Positions 44,519-55,834 of a stretch of 64,000 nt of DNA are shown piece by piece. The notes beneath the pieces are model-generated. The model worked only from the letters and a program-made list of their open reading frames with translations, was not told the origin of the DNA and ran no database searches. The first letter of the stretch is position 1. Each line of letters begins with the position of its first letter. The position numbers and the translations under genes are program-made. The stretch is from Heloderma charlesbogerti (taxonomy: Eukaryota > Chordata > Lepidosauria > Squamata > Helodermatidae). The stretch lies in the NCBI GenBank assembly GCA_026122225.1, contig JANEZZ010000400.1:620001-684000 (forward strand), given 5' to 3'.

Positions 44519-44880
44519 CAGGAATGTTTAACCTCTTTCAGCCCAAGAGCCGAATTCCATTATGGAGGAGTTCGGGGGGGGGGCACATTCCAGTGGTGGG
44601 TGGGGCCAAAGGCAAAAGGGGCAAAGCCAGAATTCCAGTGTATTTTAGCTTACTGCTGGTCACTAAGCCTCAGGAGAGACATGTCAACATTTTCAAATTG
44701 GGAAAAACTGGAACAAAAGCTGGGAAACCACCAAACGGGAGCCTGGGGGTAAAGGTTGAGGCTAGGGGAAGGTCGTGTATGGCATTCTGGGGAACTTTAG
44801 AGCATCAGATGGAGACCCCAGACAGGACAGATTTGGCTTGGCTAGCCAGATGCTAGCTGTTCACGGGCAACAGTTCTTAT
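44519..44880. mobile_element. hAT-like non-autonomous element, second copy
   Basis: Homologous to 1911-2270: CAGGAATGTTTAACCTC, CATTCCAGTGGTGGGTGGGG, GCAAAAGGGGCAAAG, AACAAAAGCTGGGAAACC. It has a G10 run near 44574. No transposase frame. Confidence 0.55.
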
Positions 44881-45154
44881 GGTCCTTTGAAATTGGAATT
44901 GGACAGGTAGCACTTACAATAGAGGATGGCCCTCTGGCAAGCCTTCAAATAGAGCTCTGTAAAAGAGGACACATGGCCACCCAGTGAAACTGGCAGTGTT
45001 CCGCCAGGAGTGGGGGTCAAGACAAGACATTCCAGGGTTGTCCTGGGGGTATGCTGAGGACAGCTAAGGATCCACAGGATCCTAAGCCCCCTCATTCCCC
45101 TGACATGTCTCCCAAAAAAGGCCCAAAGCTACACCAGGCCTGAGGCTAACATAG

Positions 45155-46257
45155 GGATGGGCAAACCCCCCAACGTCCAGTCCGGGAGGGGTGGGTCTGC
45201 CGTGGGTAAATCTGGGCCACTTGGAACTTACTGGATTTCCCTGGAGCCCTGGTGCACCCACCAGATTTCGTGGAGCGTCTTTCCGGCTTTAAACAGGGCA
45301 AGATATGCTAATGACAGTTGCCATTAGCCTATCAGCAAATTATAGCTGTAATTTGCTTTTTTTATGCCAATTGCAGCCATAAAGCACTTATGTCTATGTA
45401 AATTGTGGCCGTAAAGCACTTACTTTTACATAAATCGCAGCCATAAGCACTTTACAGCTGCAAATTATGTAGAAGTAAGTGCTTTACGGCTGCAGATGGC
45501 ATAAAATATGCACATTACAGCTGTAATTTTCCCACGATAAGCTAGGGATGTTGGAGAATTCCACCATGGACTCCAGTGAGGCCGGATTCTAAAGATTATT
45601 TTCTAAAGAATCTGGCCCCCTGGAGTCCATGATGGAACGGCCTCCCCCCCGCCACCCCCCGAAATCCCCCCTGGAACGGACCTACGTGGTGGCAGATGCA
45701 GCAGCGGCAGCGGCAGATGTGGTGGTGGCTCCGGCTAGTCTTCTGGCCACTGCCGGGCTACTGTGGCCGCAAATGGCAGCTGTTGTAGTGGCCACCATTT
45801 GTGTGCCTGCATTAGGCCATGATAGGCTACATAAATACTTACGTAGCCTATCACAGCTTAATGCAAGGACGCAAATGGCGGCCGCTACGACGGCCGCCAT
45901 TTGTGGCCGCAGCAGCCTGGCAGTGGTCGGAAGTCTGGCTGCGGTTGGCCCTGGTTGGTGGCTCCGCGGCCTTGCCACAGAGCGGAGCTGGCTGAGGAGG
46001 ATTCTGGGGGGAGGGACGGATCATCTCCCCCCCAGTGCTGAAGCCCCGGACCAGAACCAGGTAAAGGATTCGTACATCCCAATGATAGGCTAATTGCAGC
46101 CACCATTACCATATTTTGCCCTGTTTCAAGCCCTGCATGAAATTTGGAAGATGTACAGGTAAGGGGACCAGTCCACTGCGGACTCGGCAGGTCAGATTCT
46201 TCGGAATCCAGCCTCATTGGAGTCCGCAGTGGATTTCTCCAGCATCCCTACGCTATC
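45155..46257. mobile_element. Giant multi-hairpin palindromic element, CpG-rich core
   Basis: The outer ends AGGGATGGGCAAACCCCCC and, as complement, AGGGATGCTGGAGAAATCC are followed inward by AACAGGGCAAGATATGCTAA (45294-45320) against TATTTTGCCCTGTTTC (46110-46130). Inner hairpins: 45560-45635 (GGACTCCAGTGAGGCCGGAT against its complement), 46160-46235, and a central palindrome around 45838 with GCAAATGGCGGCC arms spanning about 45750-45930. The core is GC- and CpG-rich with a NotI site. Long open frames on both strands here are palindrome artefacts. Confidence 0.75.
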
Positions 46258-46439
46258 ATACTTATTTCCTTCTCATTGGAGTCATTGCCAGGGAAACAAA
46301 AACAAACAAATCTGCCCCTTTATCTCCAGCCCTAGCCTCAGCCAGCCGGAAGAGCTTTGGATATGGTGGTTGCTCTGCCACATACATGCACAGACACACA
46401 CACACAGAGATTGCTCAGTTAGTTGATATAAGAAACTAA

Positions 46440-46838
46440 GGGAGCAATCCTATGGCTGCTAGTCAGCGGCTAGATGGCCATAGGATACGTCAGTTTCCGG
46501 GAACTGACCCTCCCTCCCATGCTGCCTCACAGGCAGCTTGGAACAGCCCCACATTCCACGCTCGGAAGATGAGTGCGGAGCAGCGAAAATGGGGCGTTCC
46601 TGGGGGCGTTCCAGGTTGGGGAAGGAGGAAATGCCAATACAACACATCCAAAGTGTCATCTGGCAGCCACTTTCCCCATTCCGCCTTCCCGCAGCTAGAC
46701 AGCTGAAAATGGCTGTCTAAATCCAGGGCAGCTGAAGTGCGGAGGGGATGATCCCCTCTGCACTTCTCCTGCCCTGCATTGGATAGGCAGTTGCCTCTGA
46801 GTTCGGAGGTGGCCGCCTATCCTGATCGGATTGCGCCC
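46440..46838. mobile_element. Harbinger-like palindromic MITE, long form
   Basis: The ends GGGAGCAATCCTATGG and the complement of GATCGGATTGCGCCC; TAA on both sides (46437-46439, 46839-46841). The interior is partly palindromic (GGCGGCCACCT-type arms, CTGACCCTCC region). It abuts the next MITE, sharing the TAA. Confidence 0.8.
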
Positions 46839-46841
46839 TAA

Positions 46842-47274
46842 AGGCACAATCCTGTGCATGTTTAGGCAGAAAAAAGTCCTACAACTCCCAGCATTTCCCA
46901 GCTAGCCTGGCTGGCAGGGGAATACTAAGAATTGTAGGAGACACTGAACTGCAGACTGGAAGGTCAGCAGGTCAGCAGTTCGAGACTCGAGTGCTGCGTG
47001 ACGGAGTGAGCTCCCGTCTTCAGTCCCAGCTTCTGCCAACCTAGCAGTTCGAAAGCAAGAAATTGCAGGTAGATAAATAGGTACTGCCTCGGCGGGAAAG
47101 GTAAAGTGTTCCGTGCACCTCGGTGTTCAGTCATGCCGGCCACATGACCACGGAAGCGTCTTCGGACAGCTCTGGCTCTTCGGCTTAGAAACGGGGATGA
47201 GCACCGCACCCTAGAGTTGGACACGACTGGTTGGGGACACCTTTACCTTTTTAAATATGCATAGGATTGCACCC
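46842..47274. mobile_element. Harbinger-like MITE interrupted by a SINE
   Basis: The left arm AGGCACAATCCTGTGCATGT...AAGTCCTACAACTCCCAG runs to about 46940, and the right end AATATGCATAGGATTGCACC to 47274. The SINE at 46941-47252 lies in the right arm. The flanks are TAA and CAA. Confidence 0.8.
46941..47252 (+). mobile_element. tRNA-derived SINE with BovB-like tail, 5'-truncated
   Basis: It matches 39486-39798 from CTGAACTGCAGACTGGAAGG to GGGGACACCTTTACC but lacks the box A head. Box B (CAGTTCGAGACTCGAG) remains. The 3' end is TTGGACACGACTGGTTGGGG. Confidence 0.85.
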
Positions 47275-47279
47275 CAAGA

Positions 47280-49290
47280 CCCTGTGCAAGTATGGTGCTC
47301 TGATAGCAATCACCATCCAGGCTATAGTCAAAAAATGTTAAAACCAAACTAGAAGTTACAGTAATCATATAGCATGTAGCCGAGACGTGTCTTTTTTCAC
47401 TCTAGTGCACGTGTAGCTGTGGTTCAGATAGGGACCACCGTGCTCCAGGAGGGGAGGGGAGGGTTAAACCTTCCCCCCACCATTTTCACCTGAAATCCCC
47501 TTCTCCATAGGTGGTTTTTTTTTTTAAGTAAAGTCGCCATTGGAGTCAACCCTCCCCATCTGGAATGTGGAGGTCACAAAATGAATTGGGACTGAATGCA
47601 CTTACACTAGAGGGGAAAAACAAAGACAAGCCTCAGCTATGCGCTATGATTAGCAATTAGCATAACATATAGATTGGTCTCTAGGCAAAATTCTTTTAGG
47701 GTTCCTTTGTTACGTCTGAAACAATAATAGATTTTCTTAAATAAATGTTGTATCACCTTTCATAGACCACAAAAGATCCAAATGACAGATATTCAGGGTT
47801 ACATTTCTTCTCATCAGAGTTCCTGAACACAGATCTCTACCTCTAAGAGTTTTTGTGTTTGGTAAACAAATCACTTGGGTTTCATTTAGTGTTGAAAATG
47901 AAATGTATCTGGCCTGATCATGCCTGAAGAGGTGAATTATGGGAGGAAGAACAAAGGGATGGGCCATTGTGTTGGCCAGTAGCCAGATGGGGGACAAGAT
48001 GGTGCCCTACCCCCATTCCATGCACAGAAGCCGTCTGTCAGCTGAATCTTACTTCAACACTGGTGATGGGACAGTGTTCTCCACTGCACTCAAGGGAAGC
48101 AGACTAGCTTTGGGGACACAGGACAGGTCATGTGGTACTCACAGATCTGTCCTCCAACACCTTGCTGCTACTACCCACCCCTGAACATCTGTCACCTGAG
48201 GCAGCTACCTCACTCTGCCGAATGGTAGGGCTGCCCATGACAGTAACATACATTAGCCTCATGATGAGGGAAGCTGCCACGTATGCGGAGCTTGTGCTGC
48301 GCAATGCGTGGGGAAAGGGCAGTGGGGAGAAAAAGGAAGTGGGTGAAATAGGAGCGTGCAGGTGGATGTGGAACCAAGGAGGGACCTCTTCAGGCCTTTG
48401 AGGCCCAGATAAAGTGTCTGAAAGTGCAGGAAAAAGGCTTGCTTAAGAGCACCCTGCCTAACTTTAAAACCTGGGCATGCCTCTCCTGAAATATGCTTAC
48501 ACCTGGGACTATATATAAGTGGAAATGGCAGATACTGTGCTCTGCCATTCAGAACTTAATTCTTAGAGCCCTGTCCAAGTAATGTTCCAGAGTCAGTAGT
48601 TTGAAGAAATATTGTAAGGGTCTGGAATAATGTTTAGAGCCCAGACTATGAACCAAGACTGCTGTGGATTTAACTCGGTGGTCACTATTGATCTCAGTGG
48701 AGCTATACAGTTTCATACTGGCTACATCTGGCATAGTACTTTCATCTTTGCAAAAGATGAGTGATGGAAATATAACAGTGAAGGTGGACAGAAGCCACAG
48801 CAAAAGTTGCTCAGTGACTATAGCTGTGTGTTCTCATTCCTTTCATTATACTTTCTAAGTGGAACATTAACTTTGAATTTCCTGTCTTTCTAGTGGCTCA
48901 AGGTTTTTTCTTCTTCTCTCAAACCACAAAAAACCTTGCAAATAATTTCCATTTATTCAGGAGAAGAACGCCATTAAATAGATTCAGCATGACAGCTCCA
49001 TCACTTTGTTAACCCAAGGTGGCCAAATCATACTGTGCTCCCTGAAAAAAGCCCTAGGTTCAGGTTTTAGTTGACTATTATGGTATGAGTCATGGCCATC
49101 AGTGCCTAGATTATGGGAAGGAAAATTTATTCCATTGGCTTCCTGTGCCAATGCAAACAAAAGAGAGTTCTTTTCTTAGAAAGTTCATTTGATGTAACTA
49201 AATGGGGAGGGATATTGTGTGGGATAGTGAAGGCCTGGGAGAGGTGTGTGATGAAGGGGAAAATAAAAATATAATGAATGGCAGTGGTCT
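47280..49290. other. Unique sequence
   Basis: No gene or recognised repeat, although several short open frames occur. Confidence 0.35.
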
Positions 49291-49295
49291 GAGTA

Positions 49296-49326
49296 GAGAG
49301 AGAGAGTGTGTGTGTGTGTGTGTGTG
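49296..49326. repeat. (AG)n(TG)n microsatellite
   Basis: Short AG run followed by ten TG units. Confidence 0.9.
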
Positions 49327-49329
49327 GCA

Positions 49330-50790
49330 AGAGGAGTCAAGAAAAATACTAGCTCTCTACAGAAAACATGCATAGGCAACTCCAAACAGTGGTGGAAAAG
49401 CAGTTACTTGGCAGGGTGGCCAGGTGTCCTCTTTTACAGAGGACTGTCCTCTATTCGAAGGGTTATATTTAAAGGTGACTTCTATCTGAAGGGCTGTCCT
49501 GTCCAGTTCCAGTTTAAAGATAAAGAAACATAAGAATGTGTTGCCCATCAACAGTTAGAACCTGGGCAGCAGGCTGAACAGGCAGGTACTCAGATCACCT
49601 AGGGGGGATCTTCATGACAATGGAATGAGAAGCGTGTTGGAGTATTACTCGGATTTTCATGGAATTGGCTTTGATCTGTCAGGGACACATGAAGCAAGAT
49701 AAGCCAAGTGTAGCGTACCTTTAAAATCTGGTTTTCAGTGCTTGAAAGGAACATACTTCTGGGTGGGGTCTGGGGAGAACATCATCAAACTGGCAAGGGC
49801 TGCTCAATCAATGAGAGAGGCTTGTTTCCCAGCACTGTCCAGGCTCCCCTCTGCTACTATATTATGAATGGAGAGCAACTAATTTTCCACACATGTGCAG
49901 ATTTCCCTCAAGAAATCCAAATCCCCAGTTCTCCAGTGCAGTATCTGAAAGCTCCTGAGAGCTCCCCCCACGCCAGTTTCACTGCATCCCAGAAATCTGC
50001 TGTGAAGTTATTGCTCCCACCCCATTTTTTCCCATGTGTGCACTTTTGCCTATTACTTCCAACTCCCATTTCTCCCTTTCTCCTTTTCCCTGCTCGCAAT
50101 GAGAAGCTCCTGTAAACCCAAAAGATTGTTACTGCAATAAAGCAGAGAAAGGACTTTACATAACAACAGAGAAACTACAGAACATGAAAGAAGCACAACA
50201 TCATATAAAGCGGATTTAACAGAGCAACAGAGAAATGAAAGAGCGCTTTAGGGCAAATTACTAAAGTTAGCCTTTAACCCTTTCACTACAGGGGAGCAAG
50301 ATTATTTCTTACTTCTGAGTAAACATGCACAGAAGGGGGGGTATGTTGAAGATTAAAAGCAGGCTACCTAGGGTGATTGAGTGTCCCCGTACTGGTGTAA
50401 TGTGCAGGGTTGCTACTGCGCTCCTGGGGATTTTCTCAATGGGAAAACCTACTTCCATTGGGGAAACAAGAGGGAATGGGTGTCCCACCCCCTTGACCAC
50501 ATCACTGCCAGATCACAGAGGCATGCCTAAGATAAATGCAGGAGGAGGGGGGATGTGGCACACTGTGGTAAAACCTCCAGGGAGCCACTTTCAGTAAAAA
50601 AAGAAAAGAATAAAAGGTTAGAATAAAAGGAGTTTCTAAAAATGCAGTTTTTCAAGGGGGAAGCAGCTGCTTCGCAGCAGACTGGTGACGACATCATCTG
50701 TCATGAAGGAACTCAAACTGCTCTAACTTCACAATAAATAACTCGTGAAGACAACCCCCTAGTCACAGTCTTCCACACTATGGTGAGATG
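49330..50790. other. Mostly unique; possible scraps of DNA elements
   Basis: No gene. 49410-49505 (GGCCAGGTGTCCTCTTTTAC, CTGTCCTCTATTCGAAGGG) resembles, inverted, 53045-53130, so it is probably part of the same DNA element. Confidence 0.35.
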
Positions 50791-50797
50791 TACTGTA

Positions 50798-50900
50798 TTT
50801 CTATTTACATTATTTAAAATTATTAGAATTATTTATTTAAATAATAAATATTGTACATTATTTATGCATTATTTAAATTATTTATTGACATTATGTATTG
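50798..50900. repeat. AT-rich low-complexity tract
   Basis: Repeated ATTATTTAAATTATTTATT-like blocks immediately upstream of the CR1. Confidence 0.85.
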
Positions 50901-50919
50901 ACAAATGTGCATCTGGGAA

Positions 50920-52380
50920 ATCCCTGGGAAAATTCTGGAGCAGATTATAAAGCAAACAATCTGTAAGCACCTTGTAAACAATGCAGCGATTACTTCAAGC
51001 CAACATGGATTTGTCAAGAACAAATCCTGCCAGACTAATCTGATCTCATTTTTTGATCAGGTAACCTCCCTTGTGGACTGTGGGAATGCTGTGGACATAA
51101 TATACCTTGACTTCAGCAAAGCTTTCGACAAAGTGCCCCATGATCTCCTGATGAGCAAACTAGCTCAAAGTGGGCTAGATGAAACAACTATCAGGTGGAT
51201 CCACAGCTGGCTATAGAATCGGACTCAAAGAGTGCTTATCAATGGGATCTTCTCAAACTGGGGAGTGGTAACAAGCGGGGTACCACAGGGCTCAGTCCTG
51301 GGCCCAGTGCTCTTCAACATTTTTATTAATGACTTGGATGAGGAGGTGCAGGGAATACTTATCACATTTGCAAGTCACACAGAATTGAGCGGGATAGCTT
51401 ATACCTTGGATAGAAACAGAATTCAAAGTGATCTTGATAGACTGGAGCGCTGGGCAGAAAACAACAGAATGACATTTAATAGGGATAAATGCCAAGTTCT
51501 GCACCTAGGACAAAGAAACCAAATGCACAGTTACAAGATGCGGGATACTTGGCTCGACCACACTACGAGCGAGAAGGATCTTGGAATTGTTGTAGATCAC
51601 AAGCTGAATATGAATCAACAATGTGATGTGGCTGCAAAAAAGGCAAATGCTATTTTGGGCTGCATTAATTGAAGTATAGCTTCCAAATCCCATGAAGTAC
51701 GAGTTCCCCTCTACTCAGCACTGGTTAGGCCTCATCTTGAGTACTGAGTCCAGTTCTGGGCACCACACTTTAAGACGGATGCAGACAAGCTGGAGAGGGT
51801 TCAGAGGAGGGCAACAAAGATGATCAGGGGACTGGAAACAAAGCCCTAAAACCATATTGTGGTTTTAATGTTTTAATATTTTATATTGTGTGCTTGTTGG
51901 TTTTAATTTTTGTGAACCGCCCAGAGAGCTTCAGCTATTGGGCGGTATAGAAATGAAATAAATAAATAAATAAATAAAATGAGGAGAAACTGAAAGAACT
52001 GGGCATGTCTGGCCTTGAGAAGAGAAGACTGAGGGGAGATATGATAGCACTCTTCAAGTACTTGAAGGCTGTCACAGAGACGAAGGCCAGAATCTGTTCT
52101 CGATCATCCCAGAGTGCAGGACACAGAATAATGGGCTCAAGTTACAGGAAGCCAGATTCCAGCTGAACATCAGGAAAAAATCTCCTGACTGTTAGAGCAA
52201 TACGACAATGGAACCAATTCCCTAGGGAGGTGGTGGGCTCTCCCACACTGGAGGCCTTCAAGACGAGGCTGGACAGCCATCTGTCAGGGATGCTCTGACT
52301 TGGATTCCTTCACTGAGCAGGGGGTTGGACCAGATGGTCTTATAGGCCCCTTCCAACCCTACCATTCTATGATTCTATTA
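50920..52380 (+). mobile_element. CR1 LINE, RT to 3' end, interrupted by an L2-type insertion
   Basis: A 5'-truncated CR1. The first frame (to 51216) has GKILEQIIKQTI and IIYLDFSKAFDKVPH (RT catalytic Asp present). After a stop at 51214 it resumes with VTSGVPQGSVLGPVLFNIF and INDLDEE. The catalytic FADD motif reads FASH here (near 51367), so this copy would be inactive even if the stops were absent. Next come LERWAENNRMTFNRDKCQVL and a stop near 51670, then the 3' UTR ending in ATTCTATGATTCTA. 51849-51979 is a foreign insertion. It is more diverged than the 40.2-kb fragment. Confidence 0.9.
51849..51979 (+). mobile_element. L2-type 3' end nested in CR1
   Basis: A 131-bp block splits CR1 between AAGCCCTA and TGAGGAGAAAC. 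It contains GTGGTTTTAATGTTTTAATA, TTTTGTGAACCGCCCAGAGA, GGGCGGTATAGAAATG and an (AAAT)n tail. Such short 3' pieces are typical of L2-type LINEs or L2-dependent SINEs. No clear TSD. Confidence 0.8.
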
Positions 52381-52389
52381 TCTATGCAT

Positions 52390-53135
52390 ATAAATTAGCA
52401 TATACAAATGTTATGCAGATCACTGCCCCCCTTTATCCTCCTTTTTGGTGATGCATTTCCTCTTTTGGATAATTTACCAGTGCCCACCCTATACCTTGGG
52501 CACCAAAGAAGCTCTGTGTAATTTGAGAGGTGTACCCCCAAAACTCTTGTAATGTAAAGGGGATGCTGAGTTACAAATCTGGGAACAGGAACAGCAGCAG
52601 GTTTGGGTGCTGACAGTCACACCAATCCAGGCAAGCTACTGTCCTTGCTTCCAGGACTAGCAACATCGGTTGGCATGGTTGTCAACCTACCCTGTCCAGG
52701 GCCCTTTTGCTGATGTTGTCTTGTTTGTTTACTGACTCAGAGAGGGATGATCGGATGGCCAGTTACACATCACCAAAAAGGAGGACATGCATTGCCCAAA
52801 AAGGGGGACAAAGAGGGCATAGAGGAGCACAAAAATTGCATATGCTCATATATATGTATAGGTGCGCATTTAGAAATACTATAATTTAAATAGAAATACA
52901 GTACATCTCAGGTAACCTGTGTGCCTGCTCAGTCTGCTGTCCAGCTGCTAAACTGTGGACAAGCAATTTCAAGGCCCTTCCCGGCTTTCCCTTCTTACGG
53001 TTCTTTCTCTTTAAACCTGACTTGGGCTGGTCAGCACTTCAAACAGAGGATGCTTTCGAATAGAGAGTTGTCCTCTGACAGATCTTCAAGAAGAGGGCTG
53101 TCCCCTGCAAAGCAGGCCACGTGGCCAACCTAGGG
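52390..53135. mobile_element. Possible foldback DNA element
   Basis: Near the left, TCCTCCTTTTTGGTGATGC (52438-52456) is inverted against CATCACCAAAAAGGAGGAC (52766-52786). The right part carries GAGTTGTCCTCTGACAG and the repeat shared with 44.4 kb. Boundaries are unclear. Confidence 0.4.
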
Positions 53136-53366
53136 GATGAGCAAGTGCTTAATTATGGCAGCGAGGAACAGCGGCTAATGTTCAAAGGTATGATTAAAAG
53201 GCATAAACCTACCTACAGCAAAATTCTGGGAGTGAGTCTCAAGAGAAGAGACTGGATGAGTAAAGCATAAACATTTGGAGATCCACACACACACCCATCA
53301 GAACTTGCATCCCTGAAGTGTCGCCGTTGTGCATTCTTTCTGCTGTCTTATTCTTGGATTGACTAA

Positions 53367-53457
53367 AGCTGCAATCCTGTGCATGTTTATTTAGGAGTAA
53401 GTCCCACTGAACACAGTGGAAATCTCTTTTGACTACATGTGCACAAGATTGGGCTGT
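53367..53457. mobile_element. Harbinger-like MITE, short form
   Basis: AGCTGCAATCCTGTGCATGT after TAA; GGAGTAAGTCCCACTGAACA; the right arm ACATGTGCACAAGATTGGGC. Confidence 0.75.
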
Positions 53458-53483
53458 ATATTGGCTCTAGACCCCTAGAAGCC

Positions 53484-53562
53484 ACAATATATTTGTCAGT
53501 CTTTAAGGTTGCTTGGGATTCTACATTGTTTTTGCGGCAACGGGCTAACTCCATTACTCCAT
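53484..53562 (+). mobile_element. Penelope-like element 3' end scrap
   Basis: ATATATTTGTCAGTCTTTAA, GGTTGCTTGGGATTC and TTTTTGCGGCAACGGGCTAA match the far 3' end of the 21640 and 42525 copies. Confidence 0.6.
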
Positions 53563-53885
53563 TACACTGATTTCTGAATTATTATTATTTAATTCAATGA
53601 TAGACTTATTTTATTAAAACTTTGTAGTGAAATGGGAAACCAATTTACATTCACAAATGACAGTTGCTCTGGAAGTTTTATATAGCAGCTAGAATCAACT
53701 TAATTCTGTAAATATGTTTCAAAATCAGAAGATAGCTTACATTCAGCAAAGCAAGTAGAAAAAACGCAAATAATAAGATGTGGTCTCTGTAGACATAGAA
53801 TAATATAATCCTTCCCTTGCACATATTAGCTATGTATCAATAATACCTTCAGGTACACTCTGGTTGAAAAAATTGACATAAAAAT

Positions 53886-53946
53886 ATAGGAGGAGCCCTC
53901 CTGGATCAGACCAAGGGTCCATCCAGTCTAGAATCTTGCTTCCAAG
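53886..53946 (-). mobile_element. CR1 3' end fragment
   Basis: ATAGGAGGAGCCCTCCTGGA and ATCAGACCAAGGGTCCATCC are the complement of the CR1 3' UTR. It abuts the hAT-like element. Confidence 0.7.
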
Positions 53947-53955
53947 TGGCTAGCT

Positions 53956-55509
53956 CAGAGGTGGGGAATCCTTTTCCCACTGAGGGTAATTTCTTGGGGG
54001 CTGCACACTGGTGGAGCATAGGCCAAAACCAGCTGTAGGCAGGACCAGAGCAAAAAACGGGCAGGGCACCCCTTTTCTCCCTTTCTGCCACCCCATTTTC
54101 ACTCTTACTCTCTATCTTCCACCCCTTTTCTCTCTTTCTGCCACCCCATTTTCACTCTTACTCTCTATCTTCTACCCCTTTTCTCCCTTTCTGCCACCCC
54201 ATTTTCACTCTTACCCTCTATCTTCCACCCCTTTTCTCTCTTTCTGCCACCCCATTTTCACTCTTACTCTCTCTTCCACCCCTTTTCTCTCTTTCTGCCA
54301 CCCCATTTTCACTCTTACTCTCTATCTTCTACCCCTTTTCTCTCTTTCTGCCACCCCATTTTCACTCTTACTCTCTATCTTCTACCCCTTTTCTCTCTTT
54401 CTGCCACCCCATTTTCACTCTTACTCTCTATCTTCTACCCCTTTTCTCTCTTTCTGCCACCCCATTTTCACTCTTACTCTCTATCTTCCACCCCTTTTCT
54501 CTCTTTCTGCCACACCATTTTCACTCTTACTCTCTATCTTCCACCCCTTTTCTCTCTTTCTGCCACCCCATTTTCACTCTTACTCTCTCTCTTCTACCCC
54601 TTTTCTCTCTTTCTGCCACCCAATTTTCACTCTTACTCTCTATCTTCTACCCCTTTTGTCTCTTTCTGCCACACCATTTTCACTCTTACTCTCTATCTTC
54701 CACCCCTTTTCTCTCTTTCTGCCACCCTATTTTCACTCTTACTCTCTATCTTCTACCCCTTTTCTCTCTTTCTGCCACACCATTTTCACTCTTACTCTCT
54801 ATCTTCCACCTCTTTGCTCTCTTTCTGCCACCCCATTTTCACTCTTACTCTCTATCTTCTACCCCTTTTCTCCCTTTCTGCCACCCCATTTTCACTCTTA
54901 CTCTCTATCTTCCACCACTTTTCTCTCTTTCTGCCACCCCATTTTCACTCTTACTCTCTATCTTCTACCCCTTTTCTCTCTTTCTGCCACCCCATTTTCA
55001 CTCTTACTCTCTATCTTCCACCTCTTTGCTCTCTTTCTGCCACCCCATTTTCACTCTTACTCTCTATCTTCTACCCCTTTTCTCTCTTTCTGCCACCCAA
55101 TTTTCACTCTTACTCTCTATCTTCCACCCCTTTTCTCTCTTTCTGCCACCCCATTTTCACTCTTACTCTCTATCTTCTACCCCTTTTCTCTCTTTCTGCC
55201 ACCCCATTTTCACTCTTACTCTCTATCTTCCACCCCTTTTCTCTCTTTCTGCCACCCCATTTTCACTCTTACTCTCTATCTTCTACCCCTTTTGTCTCTT
55301 TCTGCCACACCATTTTCACTCTTACTCTCTATCTTCCACCTCTTTGCTCTCTTTCTGCCACCCCATTTTCACTCTTACTCTCTATCTTCCACCCCTTTTG
55401 CTCTCTTTCTGACACTTCCTTCTGTCTCTGCTCAGGAGGCCTGAACTGGTTGCTCGCAAGTGGGCTTTTAAAATTAAACCAAGGGCTGTAGATTGCCTAC
55501 CCACCCCTG
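53956..55509. mobile_element. hAT-like MITE carrying a minisatellite
   Basis: The left end CAGAGGTGGGGAATCC and right end (complement) CAGGGGTGGGTAGGCAATC form terminal inverted repeats. GGCTAGCT (53948-53955) and GGCTAGTT (55510-55517) flank it, matching at 7 of 8, the length expected for hAT. About 110 bp of left and 80 bp of right element sequence surround a 53-bp tandem array of about 1.36 kb. No transposase. Confidence 0.75.
54068..55415. repeat. 53-bp minisatellite, about 25 units
   Basis: The unit contains TTTCTCTCTTTCTGCCACCC, CATTTTCACTCTTACTCTC and TATCTTC(C/T)ACCCC. The strand is almost wholly pyrimidine plus A. One unit near 54260 lacks two bases. Variant units recur: CTCTTTGCTCTC begins near 54811, 55023 and 55341 (212 and 318 bp apart, 4 and 6 units); CTTTTGTCTC near 54651 and 55287 (636 bp, 12 units). 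The unit lacks stops in all three frames, so the 477-codon frame across it is not a gene. Confidence 0.97.
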
Positions 55510-55519
55510 GGCTAGTTTG

Positions 55520-55830
55520 AGCCTTTCAGGAAAACTGCAGTTGGAACAGGAAGGCGACGGCTCTCCCCTTTCACTGTGTCCCCAACAGCTAGTATTCAAG
55601 GATCAGTGACCTTGAACCTGAAAGTTTCTAGCTATCATGGCTAATAACTACTAATAAACCTGTCCCCTATACATTTGTCTAATCCCATTTAGAGCTGATA
55701 GCCATCACCATATCATATGGCAACAAATTCTGTACATTAAGCATGCATTATATGACAAAGTACTTTCTGTCTGTCCTGAATCTACTGCCAGTTGTTGCTG
55801 CTGCTATCAACATCATCATCAACAACAACA
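55520..55830. other. Unique sequence
   Basis: No gene; ends in a short CAACAACAACA tract next to the L2 end. Confidence 0.4.
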
Positions 55831-55834
55831 ACAA

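Noticed and set aside
45629..46093. 154-codon GC-rich open frame, with an Ala-rich frame opposite
   Set aside because: It lies in the palindromic core of a transposable element; both strands give similar peptides because of the inverted symmetry.
54068..55415. CRISPR-like regular array
   Set aside because: Units are directly adjacent without unique spacers; it is a minisatellite in eukaryotic DNA.
54011..55444. A 477-codon open frame made of near-identical segments
   Set aside because: The 53-bp unit lacks stop codons in all three frames, so any tandem array of it is open; overlapping open frames appear in the other frames. No domain or start context.
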